Shown here in pieces: positions 10,612 through 21,647 of a stretch of DNA of 64,000 nt. This stretch comes from Bryopsis sp. KO-2023 (taxonomy: Eukaryota; Chlorophyta; Ulvophyceae; Bryopsidales; Bryopsidaceae): NCBI GenBank assembly GCA_030272585.1, contig BSYQ01000005.1:2728001-2792000 (forward strand), read 5' to 3'. The notes below the pieces were generated by a model. It ran no database searches. It saw only the letters and a list, made by a program, of their open reading frames with translations, and was not told the origin of the DNA. Position 1 is the first letter of the stretch. Every line of letters begins with the position of its first letter. A program made the position numbers and the translations under genes.

Positions 10612-13600
10612 CTAGTCCATGGAAGATTTTTGACGTAAATACTCCTGCAGCACTTGCTGCGCATTACCCAAGTGATGTGACGGGAGCCACTGGTCCTCTT
10701 CCGATCCGTATCCTTCCCAGGAAACCAAGTACTCTGTCACATTCTTCTTTTTCCGCCGTTTGGTTCGATGTGTCTTGATCTTTTCGACGATATATTCCTC
10801 GACTCCTTCCAACACCACTGGATCTGGAGGTGGAGAAATAGCCCTGGCTGGAAACTCTTCTGATCCATCTTCAAATGCTTTTAGCTTGGAAACATGAAAA
10901 ACATCATGTATTTTCCAGTGATTAGGAAGTTCCAACCTGTAAGTTACTGATGTCACAATATCAATAATTCTAAAAGGTCCACAAAACTTAGATACCAACT
11001 TCCGGCCCATCATTGGCGGTAAAGGTAAATCAGCTGTCGATAAAAAGACATACTGATTTAATGCAAAACTTGCATCCCTCCGCCCTCGGTTTGCGACAGC
11101 CCTCTGTCGCTGTTGGCTTTTCAAAATCGCTTTCCGAGCCAGCTGTAAACTTTTAGCCCAAACTGTCCACCATTCATCTGAAACTGGACCTGAGTCTAAC
11201 AAATCCTGAGGGGATCTGGGATGTTGCCCATAAACCAAATAAAAAGGTGTAAAACCTGTTGATGAGTGAACGGATGAGTTATAAGCAAACTCAGCCGCCA
11301 CTAATTTAGTGTCCCAATCACCCCCTATGGTCGAAATATAAATTCGCAACATGTCTCCGACTACTCGATTTGCCCTTTCAGTCATTCCATCAGTTTCAGG
11401 GTGATATCCCGATGACATGGCTAAACGAGTTCCCGCTAATTCCCACAGTTTTCGCCAAAACTGGCCTGTAAAACGAGTATCTCGATCGGAAATAATAGCC
11501 TCTGGCAACCCATGATGTCTGAAAATTGTATCAAAGAAAATTTCAGCTACCCCACTAGCTGTAACTGCAGCAGTGGTGGCTACCAAGTGGATCATTCGAC
11601 TAAAACGGTCGACCATAACCACTAAATAATCATGACCCTTTTGTGTCATAGGTAAAGGTCCCACAAAATCTAAACAAACTTCTTTCCAGCGTTCGTCTGG
11701 AACTGGAATTGGCTGATATAACCCCAATGGTTTTTGAGTGCTAGACTTGTTTTTCTGACAACCAACACAAGTCCTAACATATCGTTCGACATCCTCAGTG
11801 CATCTAGGCCAATAATATCTTTTTCGAACATTTGCGACAGTCTTGTGTCTCCCAAAATGTCCAGCCTGATCGTGACATTCAGCCAACACTGTTTGTCTAA
11901 TTTCCTTGTCCTTTGGAATATACCAAAACCATTTGTCTTTCAGACTATACCACAATTTTGTGCCATCCCACCTATAACGCGGATCTTTTTCACCAGCTTC
12001 CCAATTAGCTATAACTTCTCTGCAATGTTCATCCCCTTGATACGCAAGTCTAACCTGATCCTGAAATACTACGCCTGCTCGGACTTTTGCCACAGCGTTT
12101 AATTCCATTTCCGACCTTCGACTTAATGCATCTGCAACTGTATTTTCTTTTCCAGGTTTGTATTTAATCTCAAAATCAAATTCCTGTAAAGTTTCCATCC
12201 ACCTAGCCTGTCTACTGGATAGTTTAGGCTGCGTCTGAATATATTTCAGCGGAGCGTGGTCCGTGTGAACCACAAATTTCCTCGCCCCCAAATAATGTCG
12301 CCAAGTTTTCAAACAATAGACTATCGCATACAGTTCTTTTTCGTGTGTCGGATAATTCCTTTCAGCTGAATTTAATTTCCGACTTTCAAACGCGGCTGGT
12401 TGTTGCCCCTGACCTTGATCTTGCGTCAAAACTCCTCCAATAGCAAAATCCGATGCGTCTGTAGTTACTTCAAAACTCAACTCCGGATCTGGAATTATTA
12501 ACACAGGTGCCTCCTGCATGCTCTTCTTTAGCGTCTGAAACGCTTTCTCCTGACTTTCAGTCCACTGCCATTTAACTTCCTTCCTTGTTAGTTCATGTAA
12601 CGGCGTTGCAATCCCAGAGTATCCCTTAATAAATTTCCGATAATAATTCGCTAAACCCAAAAACGACCTAATATCCCGAACTGTCTGAGGTTGTGCCCAC
12701 TCCTTAATGGCTAAAACTTTCTTAGGTACCACGGAGAGTCCCTCTCTTCCGACTATGTGTCCCAAAAATTCGACTTCTGTCATCCCCAAATCACATTTGT
12801 CCGGTGAAACGTAAAGTTTGTGTTTTTCGAGTAGCTGAAACACTTGTCTAAGATGTTCCTTGTGCTCTTCCCAGTTCCGACTGTAAACTAAGATATCATC
12901 GAGATAAACTATAACAAACTTATCCAGATGTGGTCGAAAAACATCGTTCATCACATTCATAAAAGTTGCTGGTGCATTTGTCAAACCCATTGGCATAACT
13001 GTGTATTCGTAAGATCCATATCTAGTTCGAAAAGCAGTTTTCGCCCAATCCTTTTTCGCCATCCTGACTTGATAGTATCCCGAACACAAATCTATTTTCG
13101 AGAAATATTTTGCGCCATGAAGCTGATCTATCAGTTCATCTATCCTCGGAATCGGATAAGCGTTTTTCACCGTCACCTTATTCAATGCCCGATAATCTAC
13201 ACACATGCGTAGTTTCCCGTTCTTCTTCGGTACAAAAATTACCGGTGCTCCCCAAGGTGATCTACTCGGTCGAATAAACCCTTTTTCCGACATGGCTGCA
13301 ATCTGAGTTTTCAGTTCTGCCATTTCCTTGATGCCTAGTCGATAAGGTGCTTTACTTTGTGGAACCGTGCCTGGTTCCAACTGGATCGTGTGTTCGATAC
13401 CTCTGGAAGGGGGTATCTCACTGGGTAATTCTTCCACAAAAGTGTTAGGAAATTCCTGTCTGATTTCTGCTGCAAGTTCAGCTTGTCTGGAAACATTTTG
13501 TTCAGAGTCAGTTCTGTTCAAACATGTTTCAAACACCATCAGCACACACTGTTCCTCTTCCTCCTCTCCGGGGTTTGCCGGAGGAATCAAATGTTCTTTC

Positions 13601-14157
13601 AGCCCGTCTGAAACCACTACCTCATTCGTTCGAAAATCAACCCGGGGATTATGCTTAGCCAGCCAAGTTTTTCCCAATATAGCATCATACTTAGCAAGAG
13701 ACATTTCATGAAAAATCTCCCTACTAGCAAAATCTCCAAATCTGAGAGTAGCCCTGATCTTCCCTTTAGATTCTAAGGTACTTCCCCCAGCCAGGCTAAC
13801 TTTTTCTTCTTGTGCTTCTAATTCCAGCTTATTTTTCTCGCAAAATTTCCGAGCCAAAAAGCAATCAGTTGCTCCACAGTCTATTAATATCTCAGCTGCA
13901 AAACCTGAGATTTCCCCTTTCACAGTAATCAGTTGTCTAGTTCGGTTATCAGTTTCAGCCACTGCTAGAAATCCGAACTTAGTCATGTCTAAATCTGTCC
14001 CATCAAATGAATGGACTTCTAGGTTATCTTGGTTATCAGGTCTAGTCGGCTCCTTGGACGTTTCTTCCAACGAAAAATCCCTCGAATTCCTAGAATTCCT
14101 CGAACTCGCAGGCTTCCCCTTAACTTCACACCCTGCGAGTTTACCTAACATACTCAT
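10612..14157 (-). CDS. Gypsy A Pol: protease-RT-RNase H-integrase-chromodomain
   Basis: The start is the ATG at 14157, which overlaps the gag stop as ATGA. About 1181 residues. The protease has an unusual DCGATD active site (Cys in place of the usual Ser/Thr) near residue 93. The RT follows with [21 protein letters not shown] and the catalytic YLDDILVYS. RNase H has [11 protein letters not shown] and HTDHAPL. Integrase has an HHCC zinc finger (AGHFGRHKT...CVGCQKNK) and DDE residues in [15 protein letters not shown] and the Glu after [12 protein letters not shown]-terminal chromodomain ([18 protein letters not shown]) is of the kind that directs chromoviruses to marked chromatin. No stops or shifts are seen. 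Confidence 0.96.
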   Translation of the reverse strand: MSMLGKLAGCEVKGKPASSRNSRNSRDFSLEETSKEPTRPDNQDNLEVHSFDGTDLDMTKFGFLAVAETDNRTRQLITVKGEISGFAAEILIDCGATDCFLARKFCEKNKLELEAQEEKVSLAGGSTLESKGKIRATLRFGDFASREIFHEMSLAKYDAILGKTWLAKHNPRVDFRTNEVVVSDGLKEHLIPPANPGEEEEEQCVLMVFETCLNRTDSEQNVSRQAELAAEIRQEFPNTFVEELPSEIPPSRGIEHTIQLEPGTVPQSKAPYRLGIKEMAELKTQIAAMSEKGFIRPSRSPWGAPVIFVPKKNGKLRMCVDYRALNKVTVKNAYPIPRIDELIDQLHGAKYFSKIDLCSGYYQVRMAKKDWAKTAFRTRYGSYEYTVMPMGLTNAPATFMNVMNDVFRPHLDKFVIVYLDDILVYSRNWEEHKEHLRQVFQLLEKHKLYVSPDKCDLGMTEVEFLGHIVGREGLSVVPKKVLAIKEWAQPQTVRDIRSFLGLANYYRKFIKGYSGIATPLHELTRKEVKWQWTESQEKAFQTLKKSMQEAPVLIIPDPELSFEVTTDASDFAIGGVLTQDQGQGQQPAAFESRKLNSAERNYPTHEKELYAIVYCLKTWRHYLGARKFVVHTDHAPLKYIQTQPKLSSRQARWMETLQEFDFEIKYKPGKENTVADALSRRSEMELNAVAKVRAGVVFQDQVRLAYQGDEHCREVIANWEAGEKDPRYRWDGTKLWYSLKDKWFWYIPKDKEIRQTVLAECHDQAGHFGRHKTVANVRKRYYWPRCTEDVERYVRTCVGCQKNKSSTQKPLGLYQPIPVPDERWKEVCLDFVGPLPMTQKGHDYLVVMVDRFSRMIHLVATTAAVTASGVAEIFFDTIFRHHGLPEAIISDRDTRFTGQFWRKLWELAGTRLAMSSGYHPETDGMTERANRVVGDMLRIYISTIGGDWDTKLVAAEFAYNSSVHSSTGFTPFYLVYGQHPRSPQDLLDSGPVSDEWWTVWAKSLQLARKAILKSQQRQRAVANRGRRDASFALNQYVFLSTADLPLPPMMGRKLVSKFCGPFRIIDIVTSVTYRLELPNHWKIHDVFHVSKLKAFEDGSEEFPARAISPPPDPVVLEGVEEYIVEKIKTHRTKRRKKKNVTEYLVSWEGYGSEEDQWLPSHHLGNAQQVLQEYLRQKSSMD

Positions 14158-15149
14158 TTTCGCGAGGGGCAGTCTCGAGCGTAATGCCCTCGACGCCCAC
14201 ACTTGTAACACTTCACCTCTCCGTCTGCTTTTTCTTTCTTCCAGACTGGCTTATTTCTTTCTCTCTCTTTATCACCTCGCTGTTTCTGCTGTCTCTGTTG
14301 TCGCCTTCTTCCGACGTAGTCCAATTCCATGTGATCCGCTCTGCGATTTCCGCCGCCGCCGCTGCCGCCGCCGCCGCCGCGATCTCGATTCAAGATCGAA
14401 CTCCCAGATTGAGCTCCTCCCCACCTTTCCGCCACTCGAATAGCTTCATCCAAGGTCTTGGGGTTTTGGAGGTCGGTCTCGATTCCAACCCTCCCTCGCA
14501 AACCATCGACGAACCTGTGTATTTTTTCGCCCTCCGATGCGTCGGAAATATACAACATCAGCTGCCTAAAGCGATGCGTGTATTCCCGCACAGACATTCC
14601 GCCTTGGCGTAAATTCGCCCATTCTGTCCGTGTGCGGCGCAAAAAATGTGGTTCTCCGAACTGGTTTTTCAGCTCCTCACAGAAATCCTCATACGTCGGC
14701 AAAGGTCGGCCTCCATCAGTCTCCGACTCCTCCACTCTTGTCCTCCACCATGTCGCGGCTGGCCCTCTCAGTAGAGATCCTGCCAGGCGGAGTTTCGAGA
14801 CTCCATCTTCGACGTGGGTGGCGTCAAAATGCACTCGGAGGCTGAACAACCAGTCCTGGATAGGAGGGTCATTCTGCCTGCCTCCCCACAGATCAGGTCG
14901 GGCTGGCTTGCTTCTCAGGTCATTACCTCGACCACCACTTCCAGCCGCCGTTCCAGCCTGTGCTGCAGTTGCCGCCCCGATTGCTGTTCCCACTTTGTCG
15001 GTTAGTTGCTCCAAAATGGAGCTTCCCACAGCCTCTTTGACCGCCGTGCTCAGCATTCCCGGTACTTCTTCGACCACGCCTTGCACTCGGTTCAACCTTC
15101 CCATTACCTCCTCATACGCCGCCCTCAACTCAGCCACCTGTTGCTCCAT
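14154..15149 (-). CDS. Gypsy A Gag
   Basis: Encodes about 331 residues from the ATG at 15149 (MEQQVAELR), 7 bp after the ORFc stop. An N-terminal helical region and a Gly/Ala-rich linker precede a retrotransposon gag core ([36 protein letters not shown]) at about residues 90-230. A Gly/Arg-rich stretch and one CCHC zinc knuckle ([14 protein letters not shown]) end the protein. Its TGA overlaps the pol ATG (ATGA), which suggests termination-reinitiation rather than the frameshift more usual in this order. Confidence 0.94.
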   Translation of the reverse strand: MEQQVAELRAAYEEVMGRLNRVQGVVEEVPGMLSTAVKEAVGSSILEQLTDKVGTAIGAATAAQAGTAAGSGGRGNDLRSKPARPDLWGGRQNDPPIQDWLFSLRVHFDATHVEDGVSKLRLAGSLLRGPAATWWRTRVEESETDGGRPLPTYEDFCEELKNQFGEPHFLRRTRTEWANLRQGGMSVREYTHRFRQLMLYISDASEGEKIHRFVDGLRGRVGIETDLQNPKTLDEAIRVAERWGGAQSGSSILNRDRGGGGGSGGGGNRRADHMELDYVGRRRQQRQQKQRGDKERERNKPVWKKEKADGEVKCYKCGRRGHYARDCPSRK

Positions 15150-15156
15150 CTCAGCC

Positions 15157-15516
15157 TCAAAAATCCTCGGTTAGGGTATTCCGCGGATAGGTAAATTCGG
15201 ATACCCTAACTTTCTTCGACTGCCTTTTCCGATCAAGGAGCTCCACTGACTCTCCTTCCTGATTTACGAGGGTGTCTGGAACCCTCTTCCTCTCTGGATC
15301 TCCGGTGCACGTCCTCACGATCTGCCGCTCCTCTTGGGTCAGCTGCAGAAACTTGTCGCCAAACAAACCCAGAGGTCTGATAGTTGGGATTTCCAGACCC
15401 TCTGAGTTCACAACCGGCTCTTGCTCGTGCCCCCGTACGTTATGTACTCCTGGCTGCGCGAGCGTCCACTTTACTTGGTAGGTGTCGTTTAGTTCGTGGA
15501 TCCTCTCCTCTTTCAT
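15157..15516 (-). CDS. Gypsy A ORFc, unknown
   Basis: A 119-residue frame whose ATG at 15516 overlaps the ORFb stop as ATGA and whose own stop is 7 bp before gag. The protein is acidic-to-mixed and soluble-looking, with a basic patch near its C-terminus (DRKRQSKKVRV). I recognise no domain. The tight coupling on both sides argues that it is a real cistron of the element. Confidence 0.6.
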   Translation of the reverse strand: MKEERIHELNDTYQVKWTLAQPGVHNVRGHEQEPVVNSEGLEIPTIRPLGLFGDKFLQLTQEERQIVRTCTGDPERKRVPDTLVNQEGESVELLDRKRQSKKVRVSEFTYPRNTLTEDF

Positions 15517-15812
15517 TGGTGAAAAAGCGATGTCAGGGCCAAGGAGTTCCGTTCCTCCTCGTCGTAGCGGTAAAACCTTGATGTAGTGGGAAAGTCGAGA
15601 GGTGACTCGGTAGTTGGGGTTGGCTGATTCTCCTTGTCAGCCTGTTCTTCCAGCTCTTTCAGGAAGCAGAGTAGGTCGAGTTCTTCGTAGTTCAACTGGA
15701 CCTCGTTCCTCCTAGCTTCCCTCCGCACAATCGGTAATCCCAGCTCCTCGTCGGGATACTGCCACTCTACTCTGTAATAAAGATCGAGAAGGTGAGCCAG
15801 CCAAGGGTCCAT
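15513..15812 (-). CDS. Gypsy A ORFb, unknown
   Basis: About 99 residues from the ATG at 15812 (MDPWLAHLL), 12 bp after the ORFa stop. It is rich in Glu and aromatic residues (DLYYRVEWQYPDEE; a later EELDLLCFLKELEEQ helix). No known domain. It ends in an ATGA overlap with ORFc. Confidence 0.55.
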   Translation of the reverse strand: MDPWLAHLLDLYYRVEWQYPDEELGLPIVRREARRNEVQLNYEELDLLCFLKELEEQADKENQPTPTTESPLDFPTTSRFYRYDEEERNSLALTSLFHQ

Positions 15813-15824
15813 AGACAACAAAAC

Positions 15825-16055
15825 TCACTGATGTTGGGGTTCCTCCTGAGTTGGGGTTTCAGGGGTAAGCGGAAGATCAACTGTCGCCTCCGTCTCAGTT
15901 CTCGATTCGCTTGATCCTGTGCTTTCAGTATCACTATTGTCTTCGCCTATGTGCAGAACTTCCAACGGGTTCTCTTCCAGCCAGAGGTCTACAAGCAGTA
16001 ACCTAGGATCTCCTTCTTCGCCAAACCAGTATTCTTCTTCTCTGATTATAGGCAT
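15825..16055 (-). CDS. Gypsy A ORFa, unknown small acidic protein
   Basis: About 76 residues from the ATG at 16055, only about 20 bp downstream of the 5' LTR. It would be the first cistron of the genomic RNA. The protein is strongly acidic with a Ser/Thr/Glu-rich second half (DNSDTESTGSSES). No homology is recognised. An open frame upstream of it runs into the LTR and is not considered part of the gene. Confidence 0.5.
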   Translation of the reverse strand: MPIIREEEYWFGEEGDPRLLLVDLWLEENPLEVLHIGEDNSDTESTGSSESRTETEATVDLPLTPETPTQEEPQHQ

Positions 16056-16063
16056 AGAAACTC

Positions 16064-16075
16064 GCTCCGAAACCA
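16064..16075 (-). other. Gypsy A primer-binding site
   Basis: Minus-strand TGGTTTCGGAGC, 1 bp from the 5' LTR, the same 12-mer as in gypsy B and the non-coding LTR element. Confidence 0.8.
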
Positions 16076-16076
16076 G

Positions 16077-16648
16077 TGAAACGGATTCTTTTCCTGAGGC
16101 TGAATACTTCCAGCCGCCACTTGATCCGTTCTTCACACACGTTGGGAGACGACCAGAAGTTCTATAGGAAAGGTCTGAGACACGAGAGTATACAACTGAA
16201 ATCTTATTTCAACAAGCTTGTTCTTTACAACGATCCCCAGCCTTTTATACTCTCAGCCCAGAGCTTCTAGAAAACTCCCAGCCCATCTCCTAACCTTACA
16301 AATACTAGCTATCATCTAGCTCTCCTCAAAACGTCTCTATCATTTCTCAGCTCAGCCCTTCTAGCCAGAGCTCCGACTAACCCTTTATAACCCTTGATAA
16401 CCTCTAGACTAAGGACCCAGACTGAAGCTCCTTTCAGTCTGACTCCCGACTCTCTACCCAAACTCTCAGCCATCTGAGACCTGACACTGAATATACTGAA
16501 CCTGGTTCGAACTCTTTTCACTACGTTTCAGCCTCTCATTGAGCATCACGTAACTACCCCATTCCAGTCAGTCCGCGACTACCTGGAACTCTCAGACTGT
16601 AACCTCTGTTTTCCGCCTAGATCTTCGCCTACTAAGTCAGCCGTTTCA
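16077..16648 (-). repeat. Gypsy A 5' LTR
   Basis: 572 bp with TGAAACGG/CCGTTTCA ends. It appears identical to 8421-8992, which indicates a recent insertion. Confidence 0.95.
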
Positions 16649-16653
16649 AGGGT

Positions 16654-17827
16654 ACTGGCAACTTCGGGTGAAGGAACCAGACCAACCGAAGACTGCTTTT
16701 AAGACCCCGTTTGGTCTGTATGAATATCGGGTGTTGCCGATGGGTTTGTGCAACGCACCAGCGATATTCCAGACTTGGATGAATCGGGTGTTCACTGGTA
16801 TGATTGGGAAGTCGGTCCTGATATACTTGGATGATATACTCGTATTCAGCAAAACCCCCGAGGAGCATGTGCAACATTTACGAGCCGTGATGGAACGGTT
16901 GCGTGAGCACAAGGTCTTTCTTAAGAAGTCAAAGTGTGATTTCTTCAAGAATGAGCTCCATTATCTTGGTTTTGTGGTGAACCGAGACGGTATTACGGTG
17001 GATACTCGTAAGACTGCAAAGGTGTTCGAATGGCCTGTCCCGAAGGATGTAAGTGAGTTACGTTCTTTCCTTGGGCTGTCGAATTACTTTCGGAGGTTTG
17101 TGCAAGGGTACAGCAAACTTGTTGCCCCACTCACTAACTTGCTTAGGAAGGGCAAGGAGTGGAGTTGGACTGAGGATTGTCAAAAGGCATTCAAAGGAGT
17201 TAAGGAAAGCTTAACGAATGCGCCTTGTTTGGCAATGCCTAACTTCGATAAGGATTTCGAAGTGATTGCTGATGCTTCGGATTATGCAATCGGGGCAATC
17301 TTGTTGCAAGAGGGACATCCAATAGCTTTCGAAAGTCGGAAGTTATCTGGAGCACAACTTAATTGGAGCACCGGGGACAAGGAAATGTTCGCCGTGGTAC
17401 ATGCTCTGAAGTTGTGGCGATGCTACTTGGATGTGCGTATGTTTAAGGTGGTGTGTGATCATCAGCCTAATACATATTTCCATTCCCAAGAAAGTCTTTC
17501 ACGGAGATCGGCACGTTGGCTCGAAGTCCTCCAGGGGTTTCGGTTCGAGTGGGAATACAGGCCGGGTCGGACGAACGTGGCAGATCCCTTGTCACGATAT
17601 CCGTCGTATTCTCAGCAGATCGGAATACTCTCGGAGCTGGGAGGTGGCCAGAAACGACCAACTTGGAAAGGGGATCCGTCCTCGCCCCGGACCGGTACGT
17701 CGGTGCTTTGTGATAGAATTCTTGAGGGGTTGGCACAAGATGAGTGGTTTGAAACCAGTGAGGTCGCCGCTCATGGTTGTCACTATGACTCAGGCTTGTG
17801 TTGGAATGGGGCACGTATAGTGGTACC
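16654..17827 (+). pseudogene. Gypsy B RT, RNase H and integrase start, copy 1
   Basis: Resumes the copy 1 polyprotein after gypsy A. It contains the RT catalytic YLDDILVFS, RNase H (ADASDYAIGA, GDKEMFAVVHAL, CDHQPNTYF) and the linker to integrase. It is cut at 17827 exactly where intact copies read GGTACCTGATTG. Downstream bases are the hAT-1 terminus, so the open frame that runs on to 18005 is a fusion artefact. Confidence 0.92.
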
Positions 17828-18160
17828 CATACTATGGATCCGATCACGATCTAATCGGTCACGGATTGATCGGTCCGACCGATTAAATCGTGATCGGGTT
17901 TTCCCGATCAGATCGATCGCCGATCAAATCGGTTTGGCCGATCATCGATGGAGATCGGCCGATCACCATTCTGATCGGCTGACCGATGAAATCGGCCGAC
18001 TATGAACGGCCGATCACGATCACACCGTTCGACATCGGCCGATCAAGCGCCGACCGGGCGAGGCGCTTGATCGTGATCGTGGTCGTGATCGGTTGCGCCG
18101 TTCAAAGTCGGTTCGCGCCGATTATGATCGGCGCAAGGCCGATTATGATCGGCCCCTCGT
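17828..18160 (+). repeat. hAT-1 left terminal/subterminal GATCGG array
   Basis: About 330 bp of GATCGG/CGATC words after the CATACTATGG terminus. The first 300 bp are the exact inverse of 1-300 by eye. Subterminal word arrays are typical transposase-binding regions of hAT elements; the binding role here is inferred. Confidence 0.85.
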
Positions 18161-18493
18161 TACGTAGCCGCATCTGGTCATGCTTGGCGCCGGTGGTTAC
18201 TCACGGTCTGTTCGTACACGGATTCTGTTCCCATCAACACCTTATACTGCTCAGGTCACCTCGTGGCCACTCGCGACGTGGAAAATGGTTCGGCATGGAA
18301 AGGGAAAAGCGCGCGTTACTGCCCCAAAACAGCTGCACCGTATCTTCGGACCACAGAGGCGGAGTGGATCTGGAACCGGATCTGCGGAGGGTTTGGGAAG
18401 TCGTCCTGAGGGCAGTGTTCCATCCGTGGAGCAACAGGGCTCAGGGCGAACGTCCGACCCCGAAAACAGTGCGTTACTCCAATTTCTGAGCTG
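18161..18493 (+). other. hAT-1 5' region, possible first transposase exon
   Basis: Sequence between the terminal array and the transposase frame. An ATG-led frame from about 18285 encodes a basic, Ser/Gly-rich stretch (MVRHGKGKARVTAPKQ) that would suit an N-terminal exon. The splice sites joining it to the downstream frame are not clear to me. Confidence 0.35.
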
Positions 18494-20843
18494 GTGTGTT
18501 GCTTTGTTTTCAACCTGGTCACTGGAGGTGACTGCCTTGTGCAACTGACTCAGCTAGGGGGGTGGGTGAAGTGTTTGTGCTGCCCTGCAGTGATAGGATC
18601 TGGTACAATTGAGACACTGCTGATTGCAGATGTGAATCCAGATGGTGGGAAGCAGGGTAATACCTGGGTTGATCCGATGTTTGTGACAAATGAAGCTGGA
18701 AAGCTGATGCTGTTCAAGGATCAACGTAACAAGACTGTTGTATCATGCAGAATCTGTGGTGACAACCTTGTATATATCAAGGGTGGCAGGATCCCACTTG
18801 TCAACCATGCAGCCAAACATGGTATCAGAAGCAGCACTGAACTGGACCTGGCTGTTAGTGTTGGATTCGATGTTTATCGAGCACAAGTTGTAGAGCATGA
18901 GGAAAGGAATCAGAAACGGAGCCGACAGGGGGAAAAGATCATATCGTTTGGGAAGCAAAAAACCCTGACATACGTCTCAAAATGGGGGGCCACTTCCCGG
19001 GAGTTCAAACAGTATCGGGACAAGGTGATGTGCTTTGTGGTCAGTACTGGGGCACCGTTCAGAATCGTGGAAGACGACCACTTTCGCAAACTCTGCAGCC
19101 AACTGAACGCATCTGCTCCGGCTCTGTCGGCCAAATCCATGTCCCATTGTGTTGGTCAGGCTGCCAAGGATCTGAGGAAGAAGTTGCAGGAACTGAATCT
19201 GACCAGATTTAGACCCTGTTTTGTTGCTGACGGGTGGTCCCAGCAACACAAGCACTGGCTTGCCATGGGCGCCGTGTATATCCACCGGGATCTGGAACGG
19301 GACATGTTCGAACTGAAGCGGATCAGCCTCGGCACCTGGGAGATGAACGGAACTGCAACTGCTAAGATGATCTGCCAAAAAATGAACGAAATCAGGAAGG
19401 AGTTCAATCTGGATCAGTATCGGGCCAGCATAGTCACAGATCATGAGGCCAGGATGGGTCTCGCTTGCGAGCAGGAGAATCTGTACGACTGGCACGGATG
19501 CGGAACCCATCGGATCAACCTCGGTGTCAAGAAAGCCTTCAAGCACGCCCCAACTGATCTGAGCAATTTAGTGACCAGGGTACACGACATCTGCAGGACC
19601 GTCATGGGTGCCTCCACTCATTGGGAAAAGCTGAAGGAGTTTCAGATCAATCGGGTGGGGAAAGAACGAGCTGAACAGGAAGCACAACGTGCCCAGGCTG
19701 CCCGCCAATTGGTGGCTGATCAGATCGCTTCATCGACGGGTGCCTCAGGGGTAGGCATCAGCATGGTTGATCAGACCCTGCCTGTAGATTTAGAGGAGGA
19801 GGTTCAGATTGTGGATGCTCCAGAAGAGGAGGCTAATGAGAACGAAGACCTGAGTCAGGAGCAAGCTGACCAAATAGCACCTGACCGGATGTATTCAAGC
19901 GATGAAGAACCTTGTCCCGACGATCTGGATGATGTGGAGGAACCTGCCGACTGCCCTGGACCTGTTCGGAGATCACAGAAAGTGCTGAGACTGACCTTGG
20001 AAGTGGAGACCCGCTGGAATTCAACCTGGTATATGATACATCGGTTTCTGATCCTGAAACCTGATTTGATCAAGCTCCTTGAACTCCTTCCCCCCCAATA
20101 CATGCTCAGCTCTGAAGACTGGAGTACCCTGCTGGAATTGTACCACACTCTGAAGCCGTACAAGGAAGCCACGAAAGTATTGGAGGCAGAAAAAAAGGTT
20201 ACGGGCAGTGCCGTTCTGATGCTCATGGCCCGGATCAGTGCTGCGGTAGACGCCATGGTGTTTCAGGATCAAAATGTGACAGCCTTTCGGGACAAACTCC
20301 GCACCTTCATGGACAAGGAATTCGATGACCCCGAATGGCTCCTGGCAGTGGGGTGCATGCAGCATCTGGATCCGACCCGCCTGGCACTGGACGACCCTGA
20401 GCTGACTCGGTATCTGTGGGGATCCCGGGGAGCCTTTCCAAAACTGGTGCACCAATATCCCAGGCCTGATCAGTGGGTTGCAGATGTGCTGAAGGAGTGC
20501 GTGCACCTGATGGAGGAATACCAGGGCAGATCAGAAAACAACCCAACAGTTCCCCCTCACCGCGAACGAGGAGATCGAAGGAAAAAAAAGAAAAATGAGA
20601 ATCCAGAACGGGACTGGCTGAGTGTGTGTCCTCCTCCTTCTGGTCCGGGCGGTTCTTTGTCTGAGGAGTGGAACAGATTTTGTGGGGTGAGAAGAGTGAT
20701 TCAAAGTACTGCATCTGTTCTGGATTGGTGGAGGGTACACCAAATTGTGTTCCCAACAGTTTCGGCGCTGGCTGCGGAATACCTTTGCATCCCTGCCTCC
20801 AGCGCATCTGTTGAGCGGATGTTCAGTGTGAATGGACATCAGC
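18494..20843 (+). pseudogene. hAT-1 transposase, main part (interrupted by gypsy B copy 2)
   Basis: Long open frame for a hAT transposase. It has no ATG at its 5' edge, so the true start is either an upstream exon or the ATG near 18676. In order it has a BED-type zinc finger (CRICGD...HAAKH), VADGWS with the first catalytic Asp, IVTDHEARMG with the second, a C-x2-H pair (GCGTHRINL), an acidic insertion, and the conserved ETRWNSTWYM. The start of the C-terminal dimerisation domain (PASSASVERMFS) ends at 20843, where gypsy B inserted. The 28 C-terminal codons follow at 27800-27885. Joined, the frame is intact, so the insertion is the only obvious lesion. Confidence 0.9.
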
Positions 20844-21083
20844 TGTTTAGAACCTCTCCTGCGCGACCTTGTCGCCAAAAGAAGCCCCCTGGACAGCCCC
20901 TTGAAGTCCTTTAACCCTCCAACCCCATGGGTCCCATCAACCACGTGGAGGAACCTAGCAAGCTAGGCGGACACCCTGTCCAGTCACATCACCCATCAGG
21001 GGGATGTGACATCAACCACCCACTACACCACGCCACCCACGTGGCTAGTGGAGGCGGCACACTCAGGCAAGGAGGGCATAACA
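20844..21083 (-). repeat. Gypsy B 3' LTR, copy 2
   Basis: 240 bp between the TCAGC duplication and a minus-strand purine tract (GGAGGGGGAGGAC, 21084-21096) that serves as polypurine tract. Confidence 0.94.
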
Positions 21084-21647
21084 GTCCTCCCCCTCCGATG
21101 AGTCTCCACCTGGTGACTCGTGCCTCTGGAGCATATGCTGCTATTGCAACATACCATGATAACCTGGAGCAGTTATCCTCGTGTGGTCAATAGAGCAGAT
21201 GGGTTCACAAGATACTCTTGTACCTTAGCTATCGGTTACCCCTTTAGCTATGCGGACCACCCACATCTCTCTACAATGGATAATCAGTTGACTATTGTCC
21301 CACTGATTCTACCAACATCCAACACACCCATTCCTGGTGGCGAACCAAGACACCATATCAATTCCTCCTGAATTGATATCCACACTCTCACACCTGCACA
21401 TCCGCTTATGCAGTAAGAAGATGCGATACCCAACACTTCTTCTTATTCAACTTCACCTTCCTGTTTCGGAAGCAAGTCGACTCCCATTATGCGAGAAACC
21501 CAAAGTCAAGGTAGCTAACCGTCAACTAAGGCAGGTTCATTAGTTGAAAGTATTCCATACAAACAACTTGATTTTTCTGATCACGAACCCCTCTCCATAT
21601 CAGTACTCCCCTTCCTGATCTTGAAGACATATTCAACCCTACACAAG
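21084..21647 (-). other. Gypsy B 3' untranslated region and polypurine tract, copy 2
   Basis: About 560 bp from the end of the chromodomain sequence to the 3' LTR. No coding content is seen. The segment next to the LTR is the polypurine tract on the minus strand. Confidence 0.75.

Larger units (their letters stand above)
8421..16648 (-). mobile_element. Complete Ty3/gypsy family A element (8228 bp), six ORFs
   Basis: The element has 572-bp LTRs at both ends (8421-8992 and 16077-16648) that I cannot distinguish by eye. It is flanked by the 5-bp duplication AGGGT (8416-8420, 16649-16653) and inserted in gypsy B copy 1 RT. On the minus strand the order is primer site, ORFa, ORFb, ORFc, gag, pol with chromodomain, ORF3, polypurine tract. 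All frames are open. Identical LTRs and intact frames indicate a very recent, possibly active element. Confidence 0.95.
4274..17827 (+). mobile_element. Ty3/gypsy family B copy 1 (interrupted, 3' end missing)
   Basis: The 5' LTR (4274-4513) is followed by a primer site, leader, gag and pol on the plus strand. Pol is broken by a solo family A LTR at 6667-7239 and by a complete family A element at 8421-16648, and stops at 17827 against a hAT-1 end inside integrase. Copies 2 and 3 give the intact template. The 5 bp before the LTR (CCCTG, 4269-4273) would be its target duplication; its partner is not in the window. Confidence 0.93.

Noticed and set aside
16668-18005. Open frame joining gypsy B RT to GATCGG repeat
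   Set aside because: The last ~60 codons are the hAT-1 terminus; a junction artefact, not a fusion protein.
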